Assembly: GCF_900116445.1 (NCBI RefSeq)
Contig: NZ_FPBH01000018.1
Coordinates: forward strand, 124,001-188,000
DNA length: 64,000 bases
Direction: 5' to 3'
Source: Paraburkholderia aspalathi
Lineage (GTDB): Bacteria; Pseudomonadota; Gammaproteobacteria; Burkholderiales; Burkholderiaceae
In this document: one piece after another, positions 17,574 to 26,156 of the stretch
Layout of the letters: each line of letters starts with the position of its first letter
Numbering within the stretch: the first letter of the stretch is position 1
Made by a program: the position numbers and the translations under genes
Notes under the pieces: model-generated
What the model saw: only the letters and a program-made list of their open reading frames with translations
What the model was told of the DNA's origin: nothing
The model's database searches: none

Positions 17574-18002
17574 TCAGTGGGCGCGTGATAGGTACGCGTT
17601 GAAACCGTGATCGAGATAGGCATTGAGCGGCAAGTCGTCGCTTAGCATGGCTGCATCGATATCGGCGAGTTCGGCGGTGCGTTGCTGGTCTTCCCAGTAG
17701 GCGATGCCCACGAGGCTGACGACCAGCGCGACGAGCGGCCACGCGAGCGCAAAGCGGCGCAGCGGCGAGCGGCGGCGCTGCGGCATCTCGACCTGCGGCA
17801 TCCCGGAGGGCATGCCGGCACCGGCGAAGGCGGGTACGAACACCGGCGCGCTCACGGTCTCGGGCTTCTTGCGAGCGAGCGCGGCACGGCGCGCCACAGC
17901 GAGCCGGTCGACGGTGGCGGGCGGAATACTGGCGGCGGTTTCGTCGAGCGCGCGGCGCACCTGGCGGGCGAACTCGAGTTCTTTGGTTTCTAGGGAGCTC
18001 AT
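17574..18002 (-). CDS. DUF3619 family protein, candidate anti-sigma factor
   Basis: A 142-residue protein with a cytoplasmic helical N-terminal half (ELEFARQVRRALDETAASIPP, VDRLAVARRAALARKK), a single membrane segment at about 86-103 (FALAWPLVALVVSLVGIAYW), and a short external tail (DIDAAMLSDDLPLNAYLDHGFNAYL). Its ATG overlaps the sigma factor stop by 4 bases. Size, single span and position directly after an ECF sigma gene are the usual profile of a membrane anti-sigma factor, although no zinc-binding or standard anti-sigma motif is seen, so the role is inferred. Confidence 0.85.
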   Translation of the reverse strand: MSSLETKELEFARQVRRALDETAASIPPATVDRLAVARRAALARKKPETVSAPVFVPAFAGAGMPSGMPQVEMPQRRRSPLRRFALAWPLVALVVSLVGIAYWEDQQRTAELADIDAAMLSDDLPLNAYLDHGFNAYLSRAH

Positions 18003-18562
18003 AGCGTGATTCCTTTAGCCTTGAGCGCTTGCGCCAGCGTGTGGGTGGCCCGCGAGCAGTGTGTTTTCACACTGCCTTCGGAGCAGCCCATCGCGGCGGC
18101 AGTCTCGGCGACATCCATATCTTCCCAATAACGCATGAGAAACGCCTCCCGTTGACGTGCCGGTAACTTTTGGATCTCGTCGTCGATTAACTGTAAGACT
18201 TGTTCGCGTTCGAGTTTCTGTTCGTTGCTTTCTGAGCCCGCTGAACCTTGCTGCGCCTCGAATGTTTCGAGTGGGTCGAATTCGTCGTCGTCGGCGTTGC
18301 CGAGCGAGGAGAACAGACTAACCCAAGTATTGCGCACTTTGGCACGACGGAAATAGTCGTGCATCGCATTCTGGAGAATACGCTGAAACAGGAGCGGAAG
18401 TTCGGCGGCCGGACGGTCGCCGTATTTTTCGGCGAGCTTGATCATCGCGTCCTGCACGATATCGAGCGAGGCGTCGTCGTCCCGCACGGCGTAGACCGTC
18501 TGCTTGAATGCGCGCCTTTCGACGCCCGCCAGAAAATCGGCGAGTTCCTTGTCTGATGCCAT
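17999..18562 (-). CDS. ECF-type RNA polymerase sigma factor
   Basis: A 187-residue sigma-70 family factor with only regions 2 and 4. Region 2 spans about residues 15-80 (VYAVRDDDASLDIVQDAMIKL, LFQRILQNAMHDYFRR). Region 4 spans about 125-180 (LPARQREAFLMRYWEDMDVAETAAAMGCSEGSVKTHCSRA), a clear helix-turn-helix. I start at the ATG at 18562; an in-frame extension to 18676 lacks sigma features. It heads a four-gene operon with DUF3619, DUF3106 and RDD genes and is divergent from ilvI. Confidence 0.93.
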   Translation of the reverse strand: MASDKELADFLAGVERRAFKQTVYAVRDDDASLDIVQDAMIKLAEKYGDRPAAELPLLFQRILQNAMHDYFRRAKVRNTWVSLFSSLGNADDDEFDPLETFEAQQGSAGSESNEQKLEREQVLQLIDDEIQKLPARQREAFLMRYWEDMDVAETAAAMGCSEGSVKTHCSRATHTLAQALKAKGITL

Positions 18563-18925
18563 CCGTTTGGGGGTCGGCGCAGCGTGCGTGCGCGTAATCG
18601 GTCGAAAAATGTCGTAAAACTCGCGGATGCTAACAAACTTTCGCTCCGCTGGGGCGAAACCTGTCCTACCTTGCATCTCTATAACACGGTCTCGGTCGTT
18701 TTTGACCCATTGTGGGATTCAGCGGCAGGCCGCCAGGGCAATATTTGCTTGACCGCGCGAACATCTGCAGATATCTTCGCTGGTTCGCAACATAAGTGAC
18801 TTGTCTCAATTGAGGTGTGGCCCAAGAAGCTCACCTGTCAACTGGACGCGCCGCTTGAACCCGAGCCACAAGCCCGGCAGAGAGCACCCGATCAATTTTT
18901 TGCCGAAAATTCGAAAGGTGAATAA
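18563..18925. other. Divergent intergenic region between the sigma factor gene and ilvI
   Basis: A 363-base spacer holding promoters in both directions. For ilvI, a good promoter is visible (separate entry) and leaves an untranslated leader of about 140 nt. I see no leader peptide rich in Ile/Val/Leu codons and no classic attenuator. A 10-bp palindrome CTCAATTGAG lies at 18805-18814. For the sigma gene no convincing -35/-10 was identified. Confidence 0.5.
18749..18777 (+). promoter_or_regulatory. Sigma-70 promoter of the ilvIHC operon
   Basis: TTGACC (18749-18754), a 17-base spacer, and TATCTT (18772-18777). It lies 149 bases upstream of ilvI on the same strand and is the best match in the spacer. 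Confidence 0.6.
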
Positions 18926-20689
18926 ATGAATATGCCCAGCGCGGAATTCTCCACGTCGGATACGACCCCCCATCCTGAAGCTGACTCTATCGGCGCCACC
19001 GTGCTCATGCGCGCTTTGGCCGACGAAGACGTCGAGTTTGTGTGGGGCTATCCCGGCGGCTCGGTACTCTACATTTACGACGAGCTGTACAAGCAGGACA
19101 AATTCCAGCACATCCTCGTGCGCCACGAACAAGCCGCAGTCCACGCCGCCGACGCCTATGCGCGTTCCACCGGCAAAGTGGGTGTGTGCCTCGTGACCTC
19201 CGGCCCCGGCGTTACCAATGCGGTGACCGGCATCGCCACGGCCTACATGGATTCGATCCCGATGGTGATCATCAGCGGCCAGGTGCCGACTGCTGCGATC
19301 GGTCAGGATGCGTTCCAGGAGTGCGATACGGTCGGCATCACGCGTCCCTGCGTGAAGCACAACTTCCTCGTGAAGGACGTGCGCGACCTCGCGGCTACCG
19401 TCAAGAAAGCTTTCTACATCGCCCGTACCGGCCGTCCCGGCCCGGTGCTGATCGACATTCCGAAAGACGTGTCGAAGATGCCGTGCCAGTACGAACCGCT
19501 CAAGACCGTTTCGCTGCGCTCGTACAACCCGGTCACGAAAGGTCACTCCGGCCAGATTCGCAAGGCTGTGGCCTTGTTGCTGTCGGCCAAGCGTCCGTAT
19601 ATCTACACCGGTGGCGGCATCATTCTCGCGGATGCGTCGCGTGAGCTGAACCAGTTCGCCGATCTGCTCGGTTATCCGATCACCAATACGTTGATGGGTC
19701 TGGGCGGCTACCGCGCGAGCGACAAGAAATTCCTCGGCATGCTCGGCATGCACGGCACGTACGAAGCCAACATGGCGATGCAGCACTGCGACGTGCTGAT
19801 CGCGATCGGCGCGCGCTTCGACGACCGTGTGATCGGCGATCCGGCGCACTTCGCATCGCGCCCGCGCAAGATCATCCATATCGACATCGATCCTTCTTCC
19901 ATCTCCAAGCGCGTCAAGGTCGACATTCCGATCGTCGGCGACGTGAAGGAAGTGCTGAAGGAGCTGATCGAGCAGTTGCAAACGGCCGAGCATGGCCCTG
20001 ACACCGCGGCGCTCGCCGACTGGTGGAAGGACATCGAAGCCTGGCGCGCCAAAGACTGCCTGAAGTTCGATCGCAAGAGCGACATCATCAAGCCGCAGTA
20101 CGTGGTGGAAAAGGCGTGGGAACTGACCGACGGCAATGCCTTCGTGTGTTCCGACGTCGGCCAGCACCAGATGTGGGCGGCGCAGTTCTATCGCTTCAAC
20201 AAGCCGCGCCGCTGGATCAATTCCGGTGGCCTCGGCACGATGGGCTTCGGCCTGCCGGCGGCGATGGGCGTGAAGATGGCGCACCCGGACGACGACGTGC
20301 TCTGTATCACGGGCGAAGGCTCGATCCAGATGTGTATCCAGGAACTCTCGACCTGCAAGCAGTACGAGACGCCCATCAAGATCATTTCGCTGAACAACCG
20401 CTATCTGGGCATGGTGCGCCAGTGGCAGCAGATCGAATACAGCAAGCGCTATTCGCATTCGTACATGGATGCGCTGCCGGATTTCGTGAAGCTCGCCGAG
20501 GCGTACGGCCATGTCGGCATGCGTATCGAACGTACGGCCGATGTCGAGCCGGCGCTGAAGGAGGCGCTGCGCCTGAAAGATCGCACGGTGTTTCTCGATT
20601 TCCAGACCGATCCGACCGAAAACGTCTGGCCGATGGTCCAGGCCGGCAAGGGCATCACTGAGATGCTCATGGGTTCGGAAGATCTATAA
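18926..20689 (+). CDS. ilvI: Acetolactate synthase large (catalytic) subunit
   Basis: A 587-residue thiamine-diphosphate enzyme that makes acetolactate or acetohydroxybutyrate, the first common step of valine, leucine and isoleucine synthesis. The N-terminal pyrimidine-binding domain has the catalytic Glu68 in VRHEQAAVHAADAYA. The central FAD-associated domain follows, and the C-terminal domain holds the diphosphate motif, here GEGS (GDG in many relatives), ending about 27 residues later in LNNRYLGMV. The ATG at 18926 is preceded by AAAGG. The small subunit follows 112 bases downstream. Confidence 0.96.
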   Translation: MNMPSAEFSTSDTTPHPEADSIGATVLMRALADEDVEFVWGYPGGSVLYIYDELYKQDKFQHILVRHEQAAVHAADAYARSTGKVGVCLVTSGPGVTNAVTGIATAYMDSIPMVIISGQVPTAAIGQDAFQECDTVGITRPCVKHNFLVKDVRDLAATVKKAFYIARTGRPGPVLIDIPKDVSKMPCQYEPLKTVSLRSYNPVTKGHSGQIRKAVALLLSAKRPYIYTGGGIILADASRELNQFADLLGYPITNTLMGLGGYRASDKKFLGMLGMHGTYEANMAMQHCDVLIAIGARFDDRVIGDPAHFASRPRKIIHIDIDPSSISKRVKVDIPIVGDVKEVLKELIEQLQTAEHGPDTAALADWWKDIEAWRAKDCLKFDRKSDIIKPQYVVEKAWELTDGNAFVCSDVGQHQMWAAQFYRFNKPRRWINSGGLGTMGFGLPAAMGVKMAHPDDDVLCITGEGSIQMCIQELSTCKQYETPIKIISLNNRYLGMVRQWQQIEYSKRYSHSYMDALPDFVKLAEAYGHVGMRIERTADVEPALKEALRLKDRTVFLDFQTDPTENVWPMVQAGKGITEMLMGSEDL

Positions 20690-20801
20690 CGACGGTTTTT
20701 AGCGTTGGCTTCGTCATGCGCGCCTTCAAAAAGGGCGAAGGCGGACGAAGCGGCGCGAAACCGCTCGCATACATCGACAAAACATCTGGAAGAAGCGAAA
20801 C

Positions 20802-21293
20802 ATGAGACACATTATTTCTGTCCTGCTGGAAAACGAACCGGGCGCGTTATCACGCGTGGTGGGGCTGTTCTCGGCACGCGGCTACAACATTGAAACCTTG
20901 ACGGTGGCTCCGACCGAAGACCGTTCGCTGTCGCGCATGACCATCGTCTCCATTGGCTCGGACGACGTGATCGAACAGATCACGAAGCATCTGAACCGCC
21001 TGATCGAGGTGGTGAAAGTGGTCGACCTTACCGAGGGCGCCCACATCGAACGCGAGCTGATGTTGATCAAGGTAAGGGCGGTCGGCAAGGAACGTGAGGA
21101 AATGAAACGGATGTCGGATATTTTCCGCGGCCGGATCATCGACGTCACAGAAAAGACCTACACGATCGAACTGACGGGCGCGAGCGACAAGCTCGATGCC
21201 TTCATTGAAGGGATCGACGCGACTGCGATTCTCGAAACCGTCCGTACGGGCAGTTCGGGCATCGGCCGCGGCGAGCGCATTCTGAAGGTTTGA
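20802..21293 (+). CDS. ilvH: Acetolactate synthase small (regulatory) subunit
   Basis: A 163-residue regulatory subunit that gives valine feedback control to the large subunit. The N-terminal ACT domain covers about residues 2-78 (ISVLLENEPGALSRVVGLFSARGYNIETLTV), followed by the C-terminal ALS_ss domain (ELMLIKVRA, RIIDVTEKTYTIELTG). Standard length. It lies between ilvI and ilvC on the same strand and is most likely in one transcript with them. Confidence 0.96.
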   Translation: MRHIISVLLENEPGALSRVVGLFSARGYNIETLTVAPTEDRSLSRMTIVSIGSDDVIEQITKHLNRLIEVVKVVDLTEGAHIERELMLIKVRAVGKEREEMKRMSDIFRGRIIDVTEKTYTIELTGASDKLDAFIEGIDATAILETVRTGSSGIGRGERILKV

Positions 21294-21424
21294 CGCGCGC
21301 TTATCGACGATTCGCTAACGTTTCGATCGGGGCCGGGCAGTGCCTTCAAGAGCCCGGCCAAGCAACACACCATTCGCAGTATTTGTATTTCACTGATTTC
21401 ACCGAATTTAGCCAAGGAACCGAC

Positions 21425-22441
21425 ATGAAAGTTTTCTACGACAAGGACGCCGACCTCTCCCTCATCAAGGGTAAGCAAGTCACCATCATCGGCTATGGCT
21501 CGCAAGGCCATGCTCACGCGCTGAACCTGAAGGAAAGCGGCGTGAATATCACGGTCGGTCTGCGCAAGGGCGGCGCATCGTGGAGCAAGGCTGAGAACGC
21601 CGGCCTGCAAGTCAAGGAAGTGGCGGAAGCCGTCAAGGGCGCGGACGTCGTCATGATGCTGCTGCCGGACGAGCAGATCGCTGAAGTCTACGCAAAGGAA
21701 GTGCACGCCAACATCAAGCAAGGCGCAGCGCTCGCCTTCGCACACGGCTTCAACGTGCACTACGGTCAGGTGATCCCGCGTGCTGACCTCGACGTGATCA
21801 TGATCGCGCCGAAGGCACCGGGCCACACGGTTCGCGGTACGTACTCGCAAGGTGGCGGCGTGCCCCACCTGATCGCCGTTGCACAAGACAAGTCGGGCGC
21901 AGCACGTGACATCGCGCTGTCGTACGCAGCAGCGAACGGCGGCGGCCGTGCCGGTATCATCGAAACGAACTTCCGCGAAGAAACGGAAACCGACCTGTTC
22001 GGCGAACAAGCCGTGCTGTGCGGCGGTACGGTCGACCTGATCAAGGCCGGCTTCGAAACGCTGGTGGAAGCGGGTTACGCGCCGGAAATGGCGTACTTCG
22101 AATGCCTGCACGAACTGAAGCTGATCGTCGACCTGATCTACGAAGGCGGCATCGCGAACATGAACTACTCGATCTCGAACAACGCCGAATACGGCGAGTA
22201 CGTGACGGGTCCGCGTATCGTGACGGCTGAAACGAAGAAGGCGATGAAGGCCGTGCTGACGGACATTCAGACCGGTGAGTACGCAAAGAGCTTCATCATC
22301 GAAAACAAGGCTGGCGCACCGACGCTGCAATCGCGTCGCCGTCTGACGGCCGAGCACCAGATCGAAACGGTGGGTGCCAAGCTGCGTTCGATGATGCCGT
22401 GGATCGCCGCGAACAAGCTGGTCGACCAGTCGAAGAACTAA
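21425..22441 (+). CDS. ilvC: Ketol-acid reductoisomerase
   Basis: Class I enzyme of 338 residues that rearranges and reduces acetohydroxy acids with NADPH and Mg2+, the second step of branched-chain amino acid synthesis. The N-terminal Rossmann domain has GYGSQGHAHALNLKESG at about 23-39. The knotted helical domain carries the metal-binding acidic residues in ETDLFGEQAVLCGG and the E..Y..C segment FECLHELKLI. Start at 21425 follows an AAGGAA ribosome binding site; a longer in-frame start at 21290 has none. A strong terminator follows. Confidence 0.97.
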   Translation: MKVFYDKDADLSLIKGKQVTIIGYGSQGHAHALNLKESGVNITVGLRKGGASWSKAENAGLQVKEVAEAVKGADVVMMLLPDEQIAEVYAKEVHANIKQGAALAFAHGFNVHYGQVIPRADLDVIMIAPKAPGHTVRGTYSQGGGVPHLIAVAQDKSGAARDIALSYAAANGGGRAGIIETNFREETETDLFGEQAVLCGGTVDLIKAGFETLVEAGYAPEMAYFECLHELKLIVDLIYEGGIANMNYSISNNAEYGEYVTGPRIVTAETKKAMKAVLTDIQTGEYAKSFIIENKAGAPTLQSRRRLTAEHQIETVGAKLRSMMPWIAANKLVDQSKN

Positions 22442-22500
22442 GAAGCCAGTTTTATCGCATCTGACCGGCGCGGCGCCTCGTCGCAGCAGCCGGTAATGCA

Positions 22501-22538
22501 AAAAGCCGTCCAAGGGTGCTGAACCCTGGGCGGCTTTT
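22501..22538 (+). terminator. Intrinsic terminator after ilvC
   Basis: A 16-bp stem with a single bulged A and one G-U pair, from AAAAGCCG to CGGCTTTT, loop GCTGA. It starts 60 bases after the ilvC stop and ends the ilvIHC transcript before psd. Confidence 0.85.
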
Positions 22539-22575
22539 GCTATCCTACGGTTTTACAAAAATACAGAAGCCATCC

Positions 22576-23214
22576 ATGAATTACCCTCATCCGATCATCG
22601 CGCGAGAAGGCTGGCCGTTCATCGCCATCGCGGCCGTCGTTGCATTACTGGTTCATGCCTTCGCGGGATTCGGCTTTGCATGGCTGTTCTGGCTGATCCT
22701 GATCTTCGTCGTGCAGTTTTTCCGCGATCCTGCGCGCCCGATTCCGACTCAGGCGAATGCCGTACTGTGCCCGGCCGACGGCCGTATCGTCGCAGTCGAG
22801 ACAGCGCATGATCCGTATGCCAACCGTGAAGCGCTGAAGATCAGCGTGTTCATGAACGTTTTCAATGTCCATTCGCAGCGCTCACCGGTGGACGGTGCGA
22901 TCTCCAAGGTCGAATATTTCCCGGGCGCGTATCTGAATGCCGCTGTGGATAAGGCTTCGCTCGAAAACGAGCGCAATGCGGTGGTGATCCAAATGGCCGG
23001 CGGCCAGACGGTGACGTCGGTGCAGATCGCCGGTCTGATTGCGCGGCGCATTCTTTGCTACGTACGCTCAGGTGAGCCGCTCACGCGTGGCCAGCGTTAT
23101 GGATTTATCCGTTTTGGCTCGCGTGTCGACGTGTACCTGCCGGTTGGCAGCCGTCCGCGTGTGTCGATCGGTGAGAAGGTTTCCGCGTCGTCCACGATCC
23201 TCGCTGAACTATAA
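22576..23214 (+). CDS. psd: Phosphatidylserine decarboxylase proenzyme (short type)
   Basis: A 212-residue proenzyme that decarboxylates phosphatidylserine to phosphatidylethanolamine. A hydrophobic N-terminal hairpin (about 15-48) anchors it to the inner membrane. The catalytic part has CPADGRIVAVE, MNVFNVHSQRSPVDG and the self-cleavage site Gly181-Ser182 in RFGSRVD, where the Ser becomes the pyruvoyl group. This matches the short bacterial type rather than the 320-residue E. coli form. Start at 22576 gives the expected N-terminus. pssA follows 24 bases later, so the two steps of PE synthesis are co-transcribed. Confidence 0.95.
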   Translation: MNYPHPIIAREGWPFIAIAAVVALLVHAFAGFGFAWLFWLILIFVVQFFRDPARPIPTQANAVLCPADGRIVAVETAHDPYANREALKISVFMNVFNVHSQRSPVDGAISKVEYFPGAYLNAAVDKASLENERNAVVIQMAGGQTVTSVQIAGLIARRILCYVRSGEPLTRGQRYGFIRFGSRVDVYLPVGSRPRVSIGEKVSASSTILAEL

Positions 23215-23238
23215 AGCGGCACCAAGGAGGTTTTCCGA

Positions 23239-24108
23239 ATGGCCGCATTCAAACCGCGTCGACCCCGCAACAGCGGGCAGCTCCCGCGCCCGTTCCGCCG
23301 TAACAAGCCGATCGTGGCGGAGACAGGCGCAGTCGAGAGTCGGCGCGCTCAGCGTCAGCAGTTTCTGAGGAAACGCGGCATTTACCTGCTGCCGAACGCG
23401 TTTACCACCGCCGCGCTCTTTTGCGGCTTCTTCGCGGTGGTGCAGGCGATGAACGTGCGCTTCGAAATCGCGGCAATCGCGATCTTCGTGGCGATGGTGC
23501 TGGACGGCATGGACGGACGGGTCGCCCGCATGACGCATACGCAAAGCGCGTTCGGCGAACAGTTCGACAGCCTCTCGGACATGGTCTCGTTCGGTGTGGC
23601 GCCGGCGCTTGTGATGTACGAGTGGATTCTGAAAGATCTCGGCCGCTGGGGCTGGCTCGCGGCGTTCGTCTACTGTTCGGGGGCGGCGTTGCGTCTCGCG
23701 CGCTTCAACGCGAACATCGGTGTGGTCGACAAGCGCTTCTTCCAGGGTATGCCGAGCCCAGCGGCCGCGGCGCTGATCGCCGGTTTCGTGTGGCTCGCCA
23801 CCGACAACCGCGTGCCGCTCAAGCTGGTGTGGCTGCCGTGGGTCGCTTTCGTGCTGACCATCTACGCCGGTGTGACGATGGTGTCGAACGCTCCGTTCTA
23901 CAGCGGCAAGGCGCTCGATGTGCGGCACCGCGTGCCGTTCGGCGTGATTCTGCTCGTGGTGGTGGCGTTCGTGCTGGTGTCGTCCGATCCGCCGCTGATG
24001 CTGTTCGGCCTGTTCGTGCTGTACGGTCTGTCGGGCTATGTGTTCTGGGGCTATCAGGCGCTGCGGGGCAGGGCGAATCCGGCTCGGTCCGTGGCGCGGG
24101 ACAGGTAA
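23239..24108 (+). CDS. pssA: CDP-diacylglycerol-serine O-phosphatidyltransferase
   Basis: A 289-residue integral membrane enzyme that makes phosphatidylserine from CDP-diacylglycerol and serine, supplying Psd. The CDP-alcohol phosphatidyltransferase signature is complete (DG..DGR.AR, then FG...D...D at about 92-119: DGMDGRVAR, SAFGEQFDSLSDMVSFG). About eight hydrophobic segments surround it, and the N-terminal 40 residues are basic. A textbook AAGGAGG ribosome binding site lies about 10 bases before the ATG. Confidence 0.96.
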   Translation: MAAFKPRRPRNSGQLPRPFRRNKPIVAETGAVESRRAQRQQFLRKRGIYLLPNAFTTAALFCGFFAVVQAMNVRFEIAAIAIFVAMVLDGMDGRVARMTHTQSAFGEQFDSLSDMVSFGVAPALVMYEWILKDLGRWGWLAAFVYCSGAALRLARFNANIGVVDKRFFQGMPSPAAAALIAGFVWLATDNRVPLKLVWLPWVAFVLTIYAGVTMVSNAPFYSGKALDVRHRVPFGVILLVVVAFVLVSSDPPLMLFGLFVLYGLSGYVFWGYQALRGRANPARSVARDR

Positions 24109-24141
24109 CGGCGCAGCTTCGTTACATGAGCGTGAAATGAG

Positions 24142-24172
24142 AAAACGGCAGTCTTCGCAGGCTGCCGTTTTT
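24142..24172 (+). terminator. Intrinsic terminator after pssA
   Basis: Perfect 10-bp stem AAAACGGCAG/CTGCCGTTTT with a 10-base loop and a short T-run, 34 bases after the pssA stop. It separates psd-pssA from the leuA promoter. Confidence 0.85.
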
Positions 24173-24220
24173 CGTTGTCGAGCCCGTCCGGCGGCGCGCG
24201 GCAGGCAGGTCCGACGCCAA

Positions 24221-24249
24221 TTGCACGGCGACAGGAATGCCGCTATAGT
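24221..24249 (+). promoter_or_regulatory. Sigma-70 promoter of leuA
   Basis: TTGCAC (24221-24226), 17-base spacer, TATAGT (24244-24249). Transcription would begin about 24255-24257, leaving a leader of about 220 nt before leuA. Confidence 0.75.
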
Positions 24250-24259
24250 CGTTGGATAA

Positions 24260-24397
24260 ATGCGTTCAGGTTCCCATTTGAGCTGCAGCACGAGCCTCAA
24301 CAAGCTGGTGCGCCGCGGGTGCGCTAGTGCTGGCGCATCTAGCGCGCTGATCGCTTATCGTTTTCCGCCCTCCGTCTGCCTCGTCTGCGGCTTTTAG
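24260..24397 (+). CDS. Candidate leader peptide ORF (45 codons) upstream of leuA
   Basis: An ATG four or so bases after the predicted start of transcription opens a 45-codon reading frame ending in TAG at 24395-24397. It begins MRSGSHLSCSTSLNKLV and ends PPSVCLVCGF. Translation would be leaderless or nearly so, as there is no room for a ribosome binding site. It has five Leu codons in a Cys/Ser-rich sequence but no Leu run, so it is not a classical leucine attenuator peptide. A strong hairpin sits inside it (separate entry). I do not know a family for it; it may be an untranslated structured leader instead. Confidence 0.4.
   Translation: MRSGSHLSCSTSLNKLVRRGCASAGASSALIAYRFPPSVCLVCGF
24321..24345 (+). 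promoter_or_regulatory. Hairpin in the leuA leader
   Basis: GCGCTAGTGC and GCA-T-CTAGCGC form a 10-bp stem with one bulged T and the loop TGGC. A second small hairpin, CGCCA-ACGG-TGGCG, lies at 24401-24414 just after the candidate leader stop. Neither is followed by a T-run, so they are not terminators as drawn; a role in leader regulation is possible. Confidence 0.45.
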
Positions 24398-24475
24398 CGT
24401 CGCCAACGGTGGCGCAAAACGCCCGAATTCCAATATCCGATCCCCACAATTGAACGACTCCTCAGGAGACCCGAC

Positions 24476-26023
24476 ATGGCCGACAAACTGATCATATTCG
24501 ACACCACGTTGCGTGACGGCGAGCAATCGCCCGGCGCGTCGATGACGAAAGAAGAAAAAATCCGCATCGCAAAGCAGCTCGAACGGATGAAGGTGGACGT
24601 GATCGAAGCGGGCTTCGCGGCCAGTTCGAATGGCGACTTCGATTCGATCCACACCATCGCGGGCCTGATCAAGGACAGCACGATCTGCTCGCTGGCCCGT
24701 GCGAACGACAAAGACATTCAACGCGCTGCTGACGCACTCAAGCCGGCCGATCATTTCCGCATCCACACGTTCATCGCAACGTCGCCGCTGCATATGGAAA
24801 AGAAGCTGCGCATGACGCCGGATCAGGTGTTCGAACAGGCGAAGCTGGCGGTGCGTTTCGCCCGCAAGTTCACGGACGACGTCGAGTTTTCGCCGGAAGA
24901 CGGCAGCCGTTCGGACATGGATTTCCTGTGCCGCGTGCTGGAAGCGGTCATTGCGGAAGGCGCCACCACCATCAACATTGCGGACACGGTCGGCTATGGC
25001 GTGCCGGAGTTGTACGGCCAGCTCGTGAAGACGCTGCGCGAGCGGATTCCGAACTCGCATAAGGCGGTGTTCTCGGTGCATTGCCATAACGACCTCGGCA
25101 TGGCGGTGGCGAACTCGCTGGCTGGTGTGCAGATCGGCGGCGCGCGTCAGGTCGAGTGCACGATCAACGGTCTCGGCGAGCGTGCAGGTAATACGTCGCT
25201 CGAAGAAATCGTGATGGCGGTGAAGACGCGCAAGGATTACTTCGGCCTTGAAATCGGTCTCGATACCACGCAGATCGTGCCGGCTTCGAAGCTGGTGTCG
25301 CAGATCACCGGTTTCGTCGTGCAGCCGAACAAGGCGGTGGTTGGTGCGAACGCGTTTGCGCACGCATCCGGCATCCACCAGGACGGCGTGCTGAAAGCGC
25401 GCGACACGTACGAAATCATGCGTGCCGAAGACGTGGGCTGGAGCGCGAACAAGATCGTGCTGGGCAAGTTGTCGGGCCGTAATGCGTTCAAGCAGCGTTT
25501 GCAGGAACTGGGTATCGCGCTCGATAGCGAAGGCGAATTGAACACGGCGTTCGCACGCTTCAAGGAATTGGCCGACCGCAAGTCGGAAATCTTCGACGAA
25601 GACATCATCGCGATCGTCACTGAGGAATCGGCAGAAGCACAGGAGAAGGAGCACTACAAGTTCCTGTCGTTGTCGCAGCATTCGGAAACCGGTGAGCAGC
25701 CGCACGCGAAGATCGTGTTCTCGGTCGAAGGCAAGGAAGTGACCGGGGAAGCACGTGGCAACGGTCCCGTGGATGCCACGCTCAATGCGATCGAAACGGA
25801 AGTGGGCAGCGGTTCGGAGTTGCTGCTGTACTCGGTGAATGCCATTACAACCGGTACGCAGGCGCAAGGCGAAGTGACCGTGCGGCTGTCCAGGAGCGGG
25901 CGCATCGTCAACGGTGTGGGCACCGATCCGGATATCGTCGCGGCTTCCGCGAAGGCGTATATCTCGGCGCTGAACAAGCTGCATTCGAACTTCGATAAGT
26001 TGAATCCGCAACGTTCGGAGTGA
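24476..26023 (+). CDS. leuA: 2-isopropylmalate synthase
   Basis: A 515-residue enzyme that condenses acetyl-CoA with 2-ketoisovalerate, the committed step of leucine synthesis. The TIM-barrel catalytic domain (about 1-275) begins IIFDTTLRDGEQSPGASM and carries SVHCHNDLGMAVANS with the metal-binding His pair. A linker follows with GIHQDG. The C-terminal regulatory domain for leucine feedback covers about 390-510. AGGAG lies about 10 bases before the ATG. A strong terminator follows. Confidence 0.97.
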   Translation: MADKLIIFDTTLRDGEQSPGASMTKEEKIRIAKQLERMKVDVIEAGFAASSNGDFDSIHTIAGLIKDSTICSLARANDKDIQRAADALKPADHFRIHTFIATSPLHMEKKLRMTPDQVFEQAKLAVRFARKFTDDVEFSPEDGSRSDMDFLCRVLEAVIAEGATTINIADTVGYGVPELYGQLVKTLRERIPNSHKAVFSVHCHNDLGMAVANSLAGVQIGGARQVECTINGLGERAGNTSLEEIVMAVKTRKDYFGLEIGLDTTQIVPASKLVSQITGFVVQPNKAVVGANAFAHASGIHQDGVLKARDTYEIMRAEDVGWSANKIVLGKLSGRNAFKQRLQELGIALDSEGELNTAFARFKELADRKSEIFDEDIIAIVTEESAEAQEKEHYKFLSLSQHSETGEQPHAKIVFSVEGKEVTGEARGNGPVDATLNAIETEVGSGSELLLYSVNAITTGTQAQGEVTVRLSRSGRIVNGVGTDPDIVAASAKAYISALNKLHSNFDKLNPQRSE

Positions 26024-26066
26024 TGGAAGCAGGCGCGCTGATTGCGTGCCCGCTGAACCGGATTGT

Positions 26067-26104
26067 CAAGAAGCCCTGTGCTCCCAAAAGCACAGGGCTT
26101 CTTG
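26067..26104. terminator. Bidirectional terminator between leuA and the SulP gene
   Basis: A perfect 16-bp stem (CAAGAAGCCCTGTGCT and its complement) with a 6-base loop, between the convergent ends of leuA (+) and the SulP transporter gene (-). It is T-rich on the plus side (CTTGCTTTTG). Confidence 0.85.
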
Positions 26105-26156
26105 CTTTTGTGGTGTCTCCTCCTCGAGTGTCGCGCTGAAGTACCGCGCGCTGAAA

